Source: Agapanthus africanus
Taxonomy: Eukaryota > Streptophyta > Magnoliopsida > Asparagales > Amaryllidaceae
Length of the DNA stretch: 64,000 bases
Direction: 5' to 3'
NCBI GenBank assembly: GCA_030015575.1
Contig: JASDDO010000006.1
Coordinates: forward strand, 379,028,137 to 379,092,136
Shown: positions 1 to 12,948 of the stretch, in pieces
Numbering within the stretch: the stretch's first letter is position 1
How the letters are laid out: every line of letters begins with the position of its first letter
Position numbers and translations under genes: made by a program
The notes under the pieces: model-generated
What the model saw: only the letters and a program-made list of their open reading frames with translations
What the model was told of the DNA's origin: nothing
The model's database searches: none

Positions 1-1497
1 ATGATTTATGGATTTATCGGTTAAAAACACAATTTTATGTATCTTAAATAATAAATGGGATAATTATGAGTTAATTAGTTTAAATATTTTCCTAAATAAA
101 ATATATACTACTAAATGCTTTGTTTTGAGATATTTTGCAGGTTTAAATTCAGCCAAATCAATTTAACAGAACTAATCAAAGCAAAAAATCAAATCAAATC
201 TGCCTAATTTGGTGACAATCTGAGAATCCACGCAACTGCAAAAAGACAAAGAGATATTAAGGATATTATATGCTCAAAACCCCTTTAAATCAGCAAAGAA
301 AACATACAAAAAAACTGGAGACACGACGCCAGAAATCGACGGCGGATTCACGGCAGATCGAGTAAAGTGGCGGCGAATGCGCGGCCATTTTTGGGTCGTT
401 CGATCTGATTTTTCAAGGGCATGATTGGCTTTTCACATGCATCAATACGAGCTGTAGGGTTTCGTCTTTCAAAGTTTCTAAATACAACGGAGCAGCACCC
501 AACTGAGGCATCTAGATTTCCATGTTTAGAATTTGAGATTTTCTAGGAAAATTTTGATACTCTTGTATCTTTTATTACTTGTTCTCCAAACTTCCTTAAC
601 CCTTTATATTGAGATGTAATTCTAAGGTTTGGGATATCTTTCCACAAACTTCAAATTTAGGGTTTTTTAAGGAGAAGAGATCAAGTAATTTGTAAGTTTT
701 CTTATGAATTTTAATAAAGATTTAGTTTTTTATTATATCATGAGTAACTAATCTTTTTCTAGGTTTTTATTTGCAATTCTTTTTATGGTTGGATAATTTC
801 TTATGTCTTCTTTTCTATGTTCATAGCATGAATGTCTTGTGTTTAATTTTATTATTTTAATAGTTTTCATCAAATAAACTAATCTAATAATAAAAAATGA
901 CACCTAGAATTGGATTAGAGAATGGTGATAACACAGATTATTTAATTAAGTTGATGATAGTTGACACCTAGAAACTTAATTAGGAAAGGTAAGAAATTAA
1001 GAGAATAATTTAAACATAGGATATTCAATCTAGGTTGTTATAAAAGATTTAGATTAATAGATAAGATAATAATTGTAGATCGCCTACAAATATTTTGGAA
1101 GATTAAAACTAGACTGCTTTTAATTAACTAGAACTAGGGTTTTAATATGAATCTAGATGATGTTATATACTTGGTAGGCTATGTTTAACAATTTAAATAT
1201 AACCTATGCTTTCATATAATTAATTGTGACATATTAAAACTAGATTAGAAAAGAAGATAATTATTTATACTAACCATAAAAAAGGGAAAATAAAACCTTA
1301 AATCTTTCTCTCTCTTGAAAATCAATTTTTTATTTTTAATTTGCGCTTTTAAATTTTTTAGACTTTAAAACCAACAACTTTTTGAAACTTAATTAAAATT
1401 AATTAAGCACACCTCTTCATGGGAACGATCCTCAAGTACTACCACGATATAGCTGTATACTTGCGGTAAAATTTAGAGAACTATAAAAATCCTATCA
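1..1497 (+). repeat. Athila-type LTR of element C, copy 1 (5' end outside window)
   Basis: The sequence ends in CTATCA, then the spacer AGTTTT, then a tRNA-Asp-type primer-binding site, the usual LTR/PBS border of plant Athila elements. It aligns with 12949-14529, so about 84 bases of its 5' end lie before the window. A polyadenylation-type AATAAA is at 713-718. The LTR is AT-rich with no convincing ORF. It is probably the regulatory LTR of a dead element. Confidence 0.85.
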
Positions 1498-1503
1498 AGT
1501 TTT

Positions 1504-1521
1504 TGGCGCCGCTGCCGGGAA
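1504..1521 (+). other. Primer-binding site of C (tRNA-Asp type, degenerate), copy 1
   Basis: TGGCGCCGCTGCCGGGAA differs at two positions from the perfect 18-base complement of the tRNA-Asp 3' end found in element E (58351-58368). It lies 6 bases after the LTR end, as expected for minus-strand priming of reverse transcription. Confidence 0.85.
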
Positions 1522-2522
1522 GACATAGTATTTTAATTAGTTTTAATTTAAGTAATTTAGTTTATTTTAATTTTATTAGATTTGATTCTGTATAATTCTC
1601 TATTTAATTTCAGAAATCGACACAAACTTATAGGGAGAGAAGATCATGACAAACAGAAGAAAAATTGCTGCAGGACCCACATTAAAAAATTTCGGCCGAA
1701 TCCCCCAACTAGGACATTTCGGCCGAAAATTTTCAGTATATTGGATTAGGGATTGTTGCAGTTTGGATCACTTCTCGAGTACATTCCAGAACTTTGTTCC
1801 ATTTTTGATGAAGTGTCAAACTTGCAAGAACGAGGAAAATTCCTAGACTTTAGGTACGATTTCATTCTTCCCTAATCTTTTGTTTCCAACTAACAGTTTT
1901 TGCAAATTTCTTTGCGCCGCTAAAAAAATCATTTTTAGATTTTTTTTAATTGTTTTAAATTTTGTGTGATTTTATTTTGCATATTTAAAAAGATCTTAAG
2001 ATGCAACAACCCAAATCAAGATTAGGTGGGGATTTCATAACCCTTCCTAGACCCCACAAAGCACAACCGAACAAAAGCATTCATCCCCATTAACTAAAAA
2101 AGATCTAGATTCAACACCCTAAGGACCTTTCGCGCTCATTTAGGACAAGCGAATGTTGTGGGTAATATACTGTTTATACGCATCTTTCTTGTGGTGTCTA
2201 AGGCAAGTGTGTTTAAAACAAGTGGTTTACTTTATTAGGCCGCTATTTTGGTGATTCGTATAGCGGATATCTCCCACTTATCTGGCACTTACCTGGCTGC
2301 AAAATTGATAAAGGGTCAATAGAGGATCTATCCTATAACTTGTCCCTTAGAAGTCTAGGAGCAGTACTAGTTGACTTAGGTGACCTTAGTTTCAGGGTTT
2401 GCTTGCACATTTTTTTTGGTTTGCTGTTTGTTAAGTAGTCATTATCTTCTTTCTTTTGGTGTATGCTCGTATAGGGTTAAGAAGAAACACATAGATTGAC
2501 TCGTCTTAATTTATTAAATACT
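1522..2522 (+). other. 5' leader of C, copy 1
   Basis: Untranslated leader between the primer-binding site and gag. Its second half shares phrases with the D and E leaders (the AGGTGGGGATTTCAT block near 2025, the CACTTACCTGGC block near 2286, and TAGGTGACCTTAG near 2380). A 66-codon reading frame at 1646-1846 is unchanged in copy 2 but has no recognisable domain. Two copies of the palindrome TTCGGCCGAA (1691-1700, 1718-1727) are the most structured part. Confidence 0.75.
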
Positions 2523-2755
2523 ATGAGTGATATTTTCCTCGATACACCTACGCTACAGGATCGATACTATCATGTACATACATCCTTACCATCATGCATA
2601 GTCTTACCGCTTGCTGCCAGTGACTATGAAATTAAACATGCTTTCATAAACTTGCTTCCTAAATTCCACGGTCTTGAGTCAGAAGACGTTTATGTCTTTA
2701 TGAGGGAATTTGAGGACTTGTGCTAATTGTTCAAATTGAAGCAGTTAAATCAAGA
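2523..2755 (+). pseudogene. gag: gag N-terminal fragment of C, copy 1
   Basis: The translation contains FINLLPKFHGLESEDVY, nearly identical to the E Gag segment INLLPKFHGLESEDAY (residues about 92-107). This identifies the start of an Athila Gag domain. I start at the ATG at 2523; the frame opens earlier only at a non-ATG codon. A stop (TAA, 2724-2726) is shared with copy 2. Gag-like codons continue to about 2755, where the D LTR interrupts. The rest of C gag-pol is not in the window. Confidence 0.85.
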
Positions 2756-3830
2756 TGCTTGTTCAGTCGAATTTTTCTTAATTTTGATATAACATTTTTC
2801 TTAATTTTGATAAATATTTAAAGGTGTTTATTATAAATATAGAAAATATTTGGGTATATCTGCAAAAATATCATTTACCATATGTTTAACATTATGAAGG
2901 AAAATGTATGCATATAATATTTTTTATTATGCATATCATATCAATTATTCTAATCAAAATTCTTTAAAAGATATAATATCATACAAATGGTTAGAATAAT
3001 ATCTCTATAACAAATATTACTAACATTATTCATGGAGATATTGTGCAAGATTTGGCTCAGGTCAGGAGATCGGGATATCGAGATATCGGGAATCAAAAAT
3101 CTGCCGATAAAGTTTAATTAAATTATAAAATCAATACTGGCAGAGACTCAGAGATGATATGAAGATTCCAGATATCAAAACAATCTCCATGTGTTATTAT
3201 GAGGCTACAGAAGAAATTTCATCACCTGATCCCACCAAACAGCCGCGGTTGCGCGACAAATATACCCTAAACCCGGCGGATCTGTGGCGCTTCTGTGGAG
3301 TTAGGGTTTGGGATTTTAGGGGTAGGATCGTCTCAACAAATCCTCATATATGATATCTAGGGTTTTTATCTTCTGTGATTATAAATAAGACCGAGATCTA
3401 AAGCTAGAAATCATCACCTTTTACACGAAGCAAATTACCGTCAAAGAACAAATGATCCACAACAGGTCCGCGATTCGACGTGAGATTCGACAGAGCATCT
3501 ACTTCCTACGAGACAGAGACCGAAAGCAACTTCTTCTTCCTCTTGTAATCTAAACTCGAAGGTTTTGTAATTGTGAAGTTGATTAATAAAGGTAAATCAT
3601 TAGTTTAAAGCATTTATTTTCTGTATTTACATTATGATCTATATCCGCTCTTCTTCTTCTATCTCCATCATGCGCGAGTAATTCTCCGCTTGATAGGGTT
3701 CGTAAGTTTAGGGTAGAACAATGGATGAGAAAATATTTTAACTTCTTTTAAGTCTTATGAAGTTTATAAATTTTAGAAAAAGAATCGTTAACATTCTAAT
3801 CGAGCGCGCTATCAATTTATTGATAGTCTC
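2756..3830 (+). repeat. D LTR, left portion, copy 1
   Basis: This segment begins where C gag similarity stops and carries GTTCAGTCGA near its start, like the E LTR. A TATA box (TATAAATAA, 3380-3388) and AATAAA (3595-3600) precede a block resembling the E LTR (TGCGCGAGTAATTCTCCGCTTG region). The F element interrupts it after GTCTC (3826-3830). The exact first base is uncertain by a few bases (TG at 2756 or 2760). Confidence 0.8.
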
Positions 3831-6053
3831 TGTCACGACCCGAAATTTAGTTCATGACCGGCACTTAAATCACGCCACGTCTAAAGGCGTAACGTAAATC
3901 AAGTAAGCCGAAACCTAGAAATCTAAACCTTTTAAAGAAAATAAAAGAGGCGAAGTTTTGAAATAAAAATATGATGAAATCAAAGGTTTTCTTAATACAT
4001 AGATAATGGAACATGAAAAATGTAAGTGGATTTTATTAGTTGAAAAACATGTTTCGTCTTTTAAAAATTTGGGTAGCACCTCCCTTGTATATTTTGATCC
4101 AAAATCACTTATACATGATAATATAAAAGGCATCCCCAAGCGGGAGCTAGGTCTTCGCCAATCGGCGGAATCACAACCACGCAAGACAGAATATATGTAT
4201 ACGACGCCCAACGGCGAAGATCAACACAAAAGATAATGAATAAAGTAAGACATCAACCCACCAAGCGAACATATAACCCATCACTCTAAGTCTCGCAACC
4301 ACAAGCCTTGCTAAGTCTTACTGTTTATACAAATACTAGTGTCTGATTGATAGAGTTAATTAGATACAACAGGTTTAATAAATACAATAGTGGGCACGAT
4401 CCAATGTGTCCCACCTACCAAAGCAAATCACCTGCATTCAAGCTGTGTGCCAGTGATGCCGCTACTGATCCATACAGTCAACCTGCAAGAACTATGGCAC
4501 AACGAGGGTGAGTTGCCAACTCATGAGTAGAAAACATCATCAGGTAGAAATCGAATAAAACAATAATTCCTAGGTCAATTATATCATAAAGGAAATACTA
4601 TGATATCTAGGGTGACCGTATCTGCATATGTGCCAACAATACAATCAATGCCTGTAAGCATGTGGATAACATCTACGTGTCCATCAATGACACAACAATA
4701 TCATGCATGTAAATATCATAAAAGCATATGCATGTAAATATGAGGATATCAATCAACGTGTGTCCATCAGCGACACATCAAAATCATGGAACCTGAGTGT
4801 CCAACATCGACACTCGAAACATCATGAAACCCGTGTATAACATCGACACGTAAATCCTCATATCTCGGGCTCCATCAATCCGGATCGGCCCATGGGCTCC
4901 GTCAGTCCGGATCGGCCAGTATCATCTCACGACTCCGGTCGGTATCCTCCGGATAACCGCCGAGTCTAAATACTATCACCGATAGGTGGTGGTCTCTCTG
5001 CCAGGCTCATCGTCTACTGCACAACATACCTTTCTTGTCCCGGGATACCATACAGGGTCCATCATGTACCCGCAATCGGCATCATCCAGCTCTTCGAATC
5101 GGGTATCACATAACTCATAACCGAGAAAACGCATGGTGGATGTCTCGAAATATCATATCAAGAGAAACCGAGTTTTTAAAACAATACATACTTTCTTTTG
5201 AAATATAACCACGGTTCTCAAATGCAGAATCTCATGAAAACAGTATCTCAATGCATATAATCGTAAAGCATGATGTATGCAAACATATAACAGAAATGTG
5301 AGCATATCCGTATATCATGCAACATAGAACAGTGATGTGAGCATATCGGTATATCACATGACATATCATAATGATGTGGCAATTCTACTATGTAAGTGAC
5401 ATAGCAATTATCGATGATGAAAGTGTGTGAGCCAGTAATCTGTGTAAGTGTAACATACGCATCATCGATAATGGTGTAGGTGTACTAGCACAGGTACATA
5501 TATAATAAGATGAGAATATCATGAACGTAGAAGCAAGTAAATCGTAAGCTCAATGCTATAAGGTATACGTATCTATAATATATCCGAGTCGGTGAATCTA
5601 TCAATCGGCATCCAGCCTCACAACATCACGTACGGTATAATACATCTTACGACATCCTCTAGTTAAGGGTGTGGATCAATCATCAGATAAAACTCATCAC
5701 ATACGGTAAACCATCGTACGGCGGCATTAAAAAATTAGGGATTCTATCAACTTATACAACAATGAGGGTACGGATCTAAAGTCCCGTACAACATATCACT
5801 CATTATCCACATAATCACATATATATACCTATATCTCGGGTCGCATCCATATCAATCTCATATCAGGGGACCGACAAAGGTATTAATTATCTCATATCGA
5901 CTCGCATCTGTATAACGACATATCAACCAAGCCATCATATCTTATCGTATACTTTTGTCATCACATCAATCTCTCACATTAAGTCATTTTACATATACAT
6001 TCTATCTTATAAATCTCATATCATGCTACTCTAAATCTCATACTTATTCTCGT

Positions 6054-6084
<31 letters not shown>

Positions 6085-7586
6085 TTTACATATACATTCT
6101 ATCTTATAAATCTCATATCATGCTACTCTAAATCTCATACTTATTCTCGTTCACTATATATATATATATATCGATTCACATTCACATTTCATATCCTCAT
6201 ATATCAGTTCGAGACATCCTCATCAATCATATCATTTCATACTAAAACCTTTAAAATATCTGTGGGTTCCTAGTATAGGTTTCTCCGAGTACATTCATAT
6301 ATATATATATATATATATCGGTTTACACTCTATAATTGCAGGGGTGCTATACGCCATCCACCCGACTTTCTCCATAGATATAAATCTACTCACCTGCGGA
6401 ACTCCTTATTCAGCCCTAGTCGATGTCCTTCGTCGTCTCGGAATCCACGCAAAGGTACCTACAATTAATACATATCGCAATACCATTAAAATCAATGTCC
6501 GAAAACTGAAACGGCATACGAAATGCCTATAGGTTAGAATCCATAGCTTAGTCATGCAAAAAAAATCAAACAACCCTTGTTGTTGACGTACAAACGCCCA
6601 ACAACCAAATACAAATCCAAAAATCAAAACCAATAATCCCAATATCGGAAAACATAACCAAAAACACCCCAATATGCTCCCAGATTTTGGCCCAGGTCAA
6701 TTGGGAGTAAACTAACAAGTATAGGGGATAAGTTACAGGGAGTGTGAGCTACAGGCAAAAACTCAACGCCAGACACCACCAAAAATCCGGCGACAACATC
6801 CTATAATTCGAGATCGCCGGCCTAGGTAGGAGGGAACGGGATCGAACTTTGGTAGTGGGTTTCTAGGGGTTTATATGGGTCACTGGACTTGCTAGATTTT
6901 TTTTAAATACCCCAGATAGCTCCAGATACCCTATAGGCCAACATAGCTTCACAAAACCGACACGGGAAATTCCCAAGTCCGTATTTTGGTTTCTAAGCCG
7001 GGTCTTGGCCAGTAAAATCAATACCAAGGTCTTGTAGACACCCACTACAGATCATAATTCCACACAAACACCCAAACCCTCTCTTGAATTTTCCAAACAT
7101 CACTAATCAACACCGATTTAACTCTAAACTAACATTAGGGTATACTACACACAATAACTTAACTAAAGTCTAGAATTATACCTCATTTGGCAACTCAAGA
7201 ATTTTCTTGAGTTGCTCAAAGTCATCAAAATCCAACTTTGAAAGGTCCAATGGGTGTAGGATAAGGTGGGGATCAACTTTAATGAAGGGAGTATAGGGTT
7301 TTGAGGAGGAAATTGAGATGATGCTTGGAGGTGGAGGTGGAGGTGGAGGGAATATGAGTTGAGGAAGATGAAGGAAGAACAATGGGGGTGAGGAAATGGA
7401 CAGCCCTCTCCCCCCCCCTCTCTCTCTTATTCTCACCCTCACTCTCTCTCTCTCATGCCATGCTTCATGTCATCATTTGGTCCCCTCTCTCCCCTCAATA
7501 ATACACTCTCATATCTTTTCTTTTTGAAATCAAATATCAAAAAAATACAATGAAACAACATGCAACAAAAATGCAACATGTCATGG
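3831..7586 (+). mobile_element. F element, copy 1, truncated
   Basis: This is the same unit as 16863-20894 but lacks the last 290 or so bases. It starts TGTCACGACC directly after the TSD GTCTC. The interior holds short inverted-repeat motifs (for example GAGTGTC at 4795-4801 pairing with GACACTC at 4809-4815), an approximately 90-bp tandem duplication at about 5986-6172 and several AT microsatellites. Short frames here are not convincing genes. Confidence 0.75.
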
Positions 7587-9045
7587 AAGCAGTGAGTGAT
7601 CGGAAAGGATTCGTCTTTTCCGGTATAGGGAGTTGATATCGCGCTGTGTTCGGTTATCCATCACCATAAGTCCCTGACCAGAGTGGATGAAATTTACTGA
7701 TATGAGATCAGTAGTTTCTCGGTTGGTCATGAGCTTGATACCGGCACGACTTATCGGATTGTTAGGAGTTTGACGTTATCCACCGCTAGATCCGGTATGC
7801 GACACTCTCAGACGAAGAGACCGGACTGTATGGAGATTGTCACTTACAGATTCAGTAGGATACAGACCGACTTGATTGTTGACCTCCTTTTTTGATATAT
7901 ACCTGGATAACCGTTACATACAGCTAGTGTCGCTGACATACTTTGATTATGAATTTATCCAGTAACCCACTGTCAGCGCATTGTCGAGTTTTTAAAATTC
8001 CACACAGAGGGTTTTCCTGGTTCATTGGATATGATGTAGAAACCGTATTTTGATACGTGCAGGGGTCCGATTAAATACGTGTAATGGATACAAGGATTTT
8101 AATCGGACATTTGATAATACTAGTCGGTTTAGGATTAAGCAGGATAGTTAAATCAAGTATTAATTTAATAATTTATATATATTCTAGTATTATATTCAAT
8201 ATTCATTCTCTCTCTCTCTTGTCTATTCGTATTTTGTATACGGATATGCGTATCTGTATTTCGAGGTTGTATTTGTATTTATACAAATACTTCTAGGAGG
8301 TGGATACTTCTTTAGCTATTCGTATTTTTTATACGGATATGCGTATATGTATATGATACATATACCGAAGATGTATTTTGTTGTCATTCAAAATACTTCT
8401 AAAAGAGAGACATCTCATTTATGGTTTTCTTTTTAGAAAATCAAAGAAATAAGGTACAGGGTGTGGTGGAAAGGGACAGCATGGTTGAGAGAAATAGGAA
8501 TGCATTTTTTATTGGAAGAATCATTTGTTTAAAACTACTGTATATGCTTCATTCTCTCTCTTGATGGATACATTCTCTCATGAGAATTCTCTCTCCTCTT
8601 TACATCTCATCCTTCTTCGTCATGAGCTTTGGAGCTCTCTTGAGTTTTCTAAATGAGAGATTTAGATAGTGATAAATCACTACATCCCTTACATTCTATC
8701 CTTAGCAAATTTAAATGTTGAGTTGCTTCCTCAAAGTTCTCTTTGGAGCGAAACTGGAGCTTGGATCGGTTTCCCTCAGACGGATCATCTTTAACAAGAG
8801 CGATCGACTTTCAAGTCCATTCCCGACGGCCTATGAAGCTTTGAAGGGTCTTCCACGATTGGGTGGATACGCTACAAAGGTTGTATGTTCGCGACAACTT
8901 GTAGCTAGATATCTTGTATGTTTGTTTCTAGTTTAGTATTTGGAACGATTCTAAGAGTGCGGTTTCTAGTGCTCGCATGAAAATTTTGTTTTGTATTCCG
9001 CCTTTGATCTTCGCTTCCCCTGCGCGAGCGCTAGAAACCTAGCAG

Positions 9046-9057
9046 TGGTTTCAGGGC
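9046..9057 (+). other. Possible copia-type primer-binding site
   Basis: TGGTTTCAGGGC differs at two positions from TGGTATCAGAGC, the initiator tRNA-Met-complementary site of Ty1/copia elements. It is preceded by CTAGCA, which could end an LTR. There is no coding support downstream, so this is tentative. Confidence 0.3.
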
Positions 9058-9249
9058 CAAACCAAACACTAGAAGTAGATTAGACGATACAGTAGTTTCG
9101 AAATCAAAATTTTATCCGTATTAAGTTTCAAATTTCAAGTTTCTGTTGGATTTCAAAAATGAACTCTGAAAAATTTCGATATGTGCCATTAGACCAATTT
9201 TCCAAGTAGAATGATACTGCAAAAACATGAGGCTAGAAATTTGTGTTCT

Positions 9250-9287
9250 GGCCGACCAGGCCGGCCTTTTGTATGCCTAGGTCGGCC
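9250..9287 (+). other. GC-rich stem-loop
   Basis: GGCCGACC (9250-9257) pairs perfectly with GGTCGGCC (9280-9287). The loop contains the palindrome GGCCGGCC (9259-9266). The spot is about 190 bases past the possible primer-binding site, where packaging structures occur in retroelement leaders; that role is a guess. Confidence 0.4.
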
Positions 9288-10167
9288 AAATCACAATGAT
9301 CTGCCTCATGGTTTTGCCAGGGTCTTGGAATAAGTGAAACTTGATTTTTGACATATATCAATTTTCCCCAGATTTGGTTTTATGCACTTTGTGTATTCGG
9401 GAAACACGGAAAAATTTGATCAAAACTATAACATCGTTTATTATCCGTTTTTATGTATATGTGTTGGAAACGTCGTCTAATTGCTATATATTCGATTAGA
9501 CGGGGTTGCATATATTTTGCTTGTGTTGTTGGTGTTTATATATCTTTATGATGGTTTAGTCGGATTATCATGACGGATAGCCTCTCATGTGATTTTTATG
9601 TACAGTATTGTTGTATTCATTTATTCAGGACGAACGGCCAGATTGTGGCCGTCGTTACCGCTTGATATATATTATTTTATTGGGATGCATCCAGAATACG
9701 GGCTTTGTTTCCATTGTATATATATTTCATTACCTGTACTAAGATAAACCCATGGAGAAGTGTTCGATTCACCGGGTTCTAGAGTGCGGTAGGTGGCCAT
9801 CTCATGGAGTTAGGATTAGGCCGCCACGGTCTAGAATTGACGGGTTGCTCGCCGCATTTGTACGGGTTTTAGGATAGACCTAAGGAGGAGCACTCAAGTT
9901 ACCAGATTTTAGAAAATATCAGGTAGCCCACTCATGACATTGAGGCCGGGTTGCCCCGATTTTAGGATTGGTGGGTAGCTTAACGTGCTAGTAGCGGTCT
10001 TGGTTTGTTGTTGTACGGGCTATCCACACGACCAGGGAACTTCGTGTTTCGTTTGAAGCTCAAATGAAACACGGGACTCCTAATTTATCCGTTGTTCCAT
10101 ATTGTTTGCCACATACCTGTGATGGTGATATATATATACCCTGTGACGTTATTACATGCCTGTGATG

Positions 10168-10170
<3 letters not shown>

Positions 10171-10220
<50 letters not shown>
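10171..10220. repeat. (AT)n microsatellite
   Basis: Twenty-five uninterrupted AT units, preceded by two partly repeated phrases containing CTGTGATGGTGATATATATA. Confidence 0.95.
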
Positions 10221-10223
<3 letters not shown>

Positions 10224-12948
10224 ATGTTTTTTTTCATCCGCGCTAGCTCTGCCTCCACCCTGCCATAAGTTAAATAACCTTACAATGAAAACACAAAGCC
10301 CCATGGCGAATGCGGATGGCATATAAAAGTATGCTATTTTGGTTGTTTCTGGTGTGACTAGGAACTTAAATGATGGGACTGCATTATATATTTAATGTAA
10401 AGAAATAAAATCAAAATGATATTGTAGGAACCAACTTTTTCAAAAGAGTTTGTAATCGCATTCTTTTGCTTTGCATAGAGGTATTCAGTTAGGAATATCC
10501 TGCACTTCATTCAATGAGGAAAGAACCTTGATCCCATTATGGTGAGTTCGCTCTTAATCAAAAGATTGTATTATTATAACCACTCGGTTTTCTTCAAAAC
10601 CACTCGTTTTAAAGTGAAGCCCAAACCACTCCTTTTCAAAACCACTCAGTTTCTTCAACGATATCAAGTTCATTCAAGGTTTTTCGCAAAAACCGGTCGT
10701 AGCCCTCCATCATTTCAGATGAGCGCTACTTAGTATTCGTGCTACATTTGTTGACTATACTTAAAACGTGTTGTACGGTAGCTAAGTGATGTTTTTCTGC
10801 TGCATGGTGATGCGATTGGTTAGGATAGTCGTGTGACTTTATTGACCATAGTTAAGGGTCGTGCGGGTAGGTCTAAATCAGTCACACAATGATGGGTTGA
10901 ACTTGACCAGCGACTTAAATTTGTTGACCATAGTTAAGGTCATAAGCCGCTATGGGAAAAAACCATATCGGGAGTTTCAAATATAAGAGAAACTTGACAA
11001 GTATGTGCATACCTTATGGAGTATGATGATTTTAGTTGGATTCCATCAAGGTCATCACGCAATGATAGTTGGGTCCCGATTCTCACTGATGAGTAGGTAT
11101 TACTCCCGGGATATTTTGACCCATTATGTATCTAGAAAGGTGTTAACGGGCTTATGCCTCTTCAGAAACGGGGGTATTTAATTAGGTCTGTACGAAAGCA
11201 CGGGGAGCCTCTCTTGGAGTACCAACACTGGCATGGCTGAACGGTTAGCGAACTTGTAAGATGTACATGATCTCGATTAGTTTTCATTTTAGGGTTTGAA
11301 AGAGAATTTGAGAAAACCGAGGGAGCCATCCTGATTAGATATATTAATAAACCAATCTTATCTTACAAGAGTGCACGCTAAGTGTTTCTTTCTTCTCTCT
11401 TTCTCTAACTGCGACCATGTCTGGCCTTAAACTAAAACTCGTAAATCAAGTTAACCGAACCATTTTACCATCGGGCTTTGGAATGTCATGATTCGCAACA
11501 AGGTCACATTAACCCTGCTACTCCTACTTTCCTTTGGCTTTCTCTAAAACATTTCGTATAACTATGAAGATCTATATTGCTTGGAAAGACCATCTCGTAT
11601 AATTATATACGAACTCAAAGAAATTTATTTTAGTCCAAGGATGATTACAGGTTCTGGAGAAATTGAACTATATAATTCTATTGTCTCTTCCCATTACCTT
11701 CTCTCGAGTTGAGAACTCCTTAAATTAGAAGTGTACACCGGTTACGCTTGCTGGAGAGTTTTCTTCCAAACCTTAGGCTAATGCTGAAAGGTAGAGAAGA
11801 AAGAAAACCAACTAACCTAAGTATGGTATACAGAATGCAGGATGAAGATACATATAAAAGGGTTGAAATAAGGGCAAAGGAAATTGCAATTAGGGTCATG
11901 AATCTGGGCAGTGGAAGAGGCATTACTAGGAATTCCCGGCCACCCCTTGAAACATTTTTATGTTTCAGTTTTCCTATATAGTTGTAATTGAAAACTGTTT
12001 CTCAATTAGTTCTGACTCATGGGTACTTGGATACCGGATTAGAAGCTTACATATGTAGGGTGTTATAAATTCTAAGAAGGTGCAGAATATTGGGAAATGG
12101 TGATTTGATCCTCAATGACAGAATTCGTAGCAATTGGTGTTATTGGGAAATCGCCTGGTTTTGCCTAACGACAAACTCTTGATTTTGAATAACTGTTGTT
12201 ATGCAACAATTTTTGAAATGATATATATGTATCTTTATTTAATAAAGTGATATATAAATTTTGAAAATATATTTTGGACATTTACCTTTATCATTTGAAG
12301 ATAAGTTAAGATGCATTGAATAATGGAATAGACGTTCTCATCCAAAATACAGTATTTCAACTTACAAGGCATGAAATTTGAGTTATTGAACTCTTGGGAA
12401 ATATACATGGTAATGTATGTTGTCTGGTTTCCTTTAGGAAGAGCGGATTGGTACTCTTATAGTTATGCCCCGCTTCCTAAAATACGGAATATGAGAATAA
12501 TTAGGCTGGCCATACTCCGACGGTCAAGGAATAATGCTGCCATGGTCACACTTTGGCTTCCAACAATACATGGTAAGCAGTAAATACATCGCAAGTAATG
12601 AGAATCACAATCACTAAATCTATCCCATTTAGATGATTCAGAGTGTAACGGATACAAATCTATAATATCAAGGGAACAACTAACTCGATGATAACAAAAG
12701 AAACAATGAAGCTGACGTCGCTCCTTTAAATCTCCGCAATATTCTCGAAGTAGGGTAGGTCCTGATCTTGGTGAAGTCCACTTCTTTCTCTGAGTATGTA
12801 AACTCAGATCGTCAGGGTGACGCAACAATATAATATAACAATATATTTTATGTTACTGAACAATATGTATGAACTAGAGATTATAAAGCAGTAACACGAA
12901 GATATAAAACAATACAAACATATAGGCAATATCACATATGTGTCATGG

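Larger units (their letters stand above)
1..7586. repeat. Large duplicated block, copy 1 (C + D LTR + truncated F)
   Basis: This stretch matches 13033-20605 nearly base for base, with scattered substitutions and small indels. The offset is 13,032 at the left edge and 13,019 at the right edge. Both copies hold the same nested order: C LTR, C leader and gag start, D LTR broken into by F, and F up to the 8-mer TGTCATGG (7579-7586). Identical nesting points show a segmental duplication rather than repeated insertion. Copy 1 stops inside F; copy 2 continues into the rest of F. The left limit cannot be seen because the window starts inside the C LTR. Confidence 0.93.
7587..12940. other. Unique 5.35-kb segment between the duplicated blocks, origin unresolved
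   Basis: The segment is flanked by the same 8-mer TGTCATGG (7579-7586 and 12941-12948). No coding sequence can be supported; the longest frame (12463-12828, minus) matches nothing I recognise. Near 9046 a sequence resembles the copia primer-binding site, suggesting that 7587 to about 9043 is a copia-type LTR, but I see no matching 3' LTR and no gag or pol. It could be an insertion with an 8-bp TSD. Alternatively it belongs to the duplicated unit, with its first copy lying left of the window. Confidence 0.6.

Noticed and set aside
1646-1846. 66-codon leader ORF of C as a gene
   Set aside because: Identity between the two copies follows from the recent duplication; no homologous ORF in the D or E leaders.
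7176-7442. Proline-rich minus-strand ORF in F
   Set aside because: Produced by GGTGGAGGTGGA and CT-type simple repeats; copy 2 has a different length and frame.
12463-12828. 121-codon minus-strand ORF as a host gene
   Set aside because: No domain, no promoter or splice context, composition like its surroundings; chance ORF.
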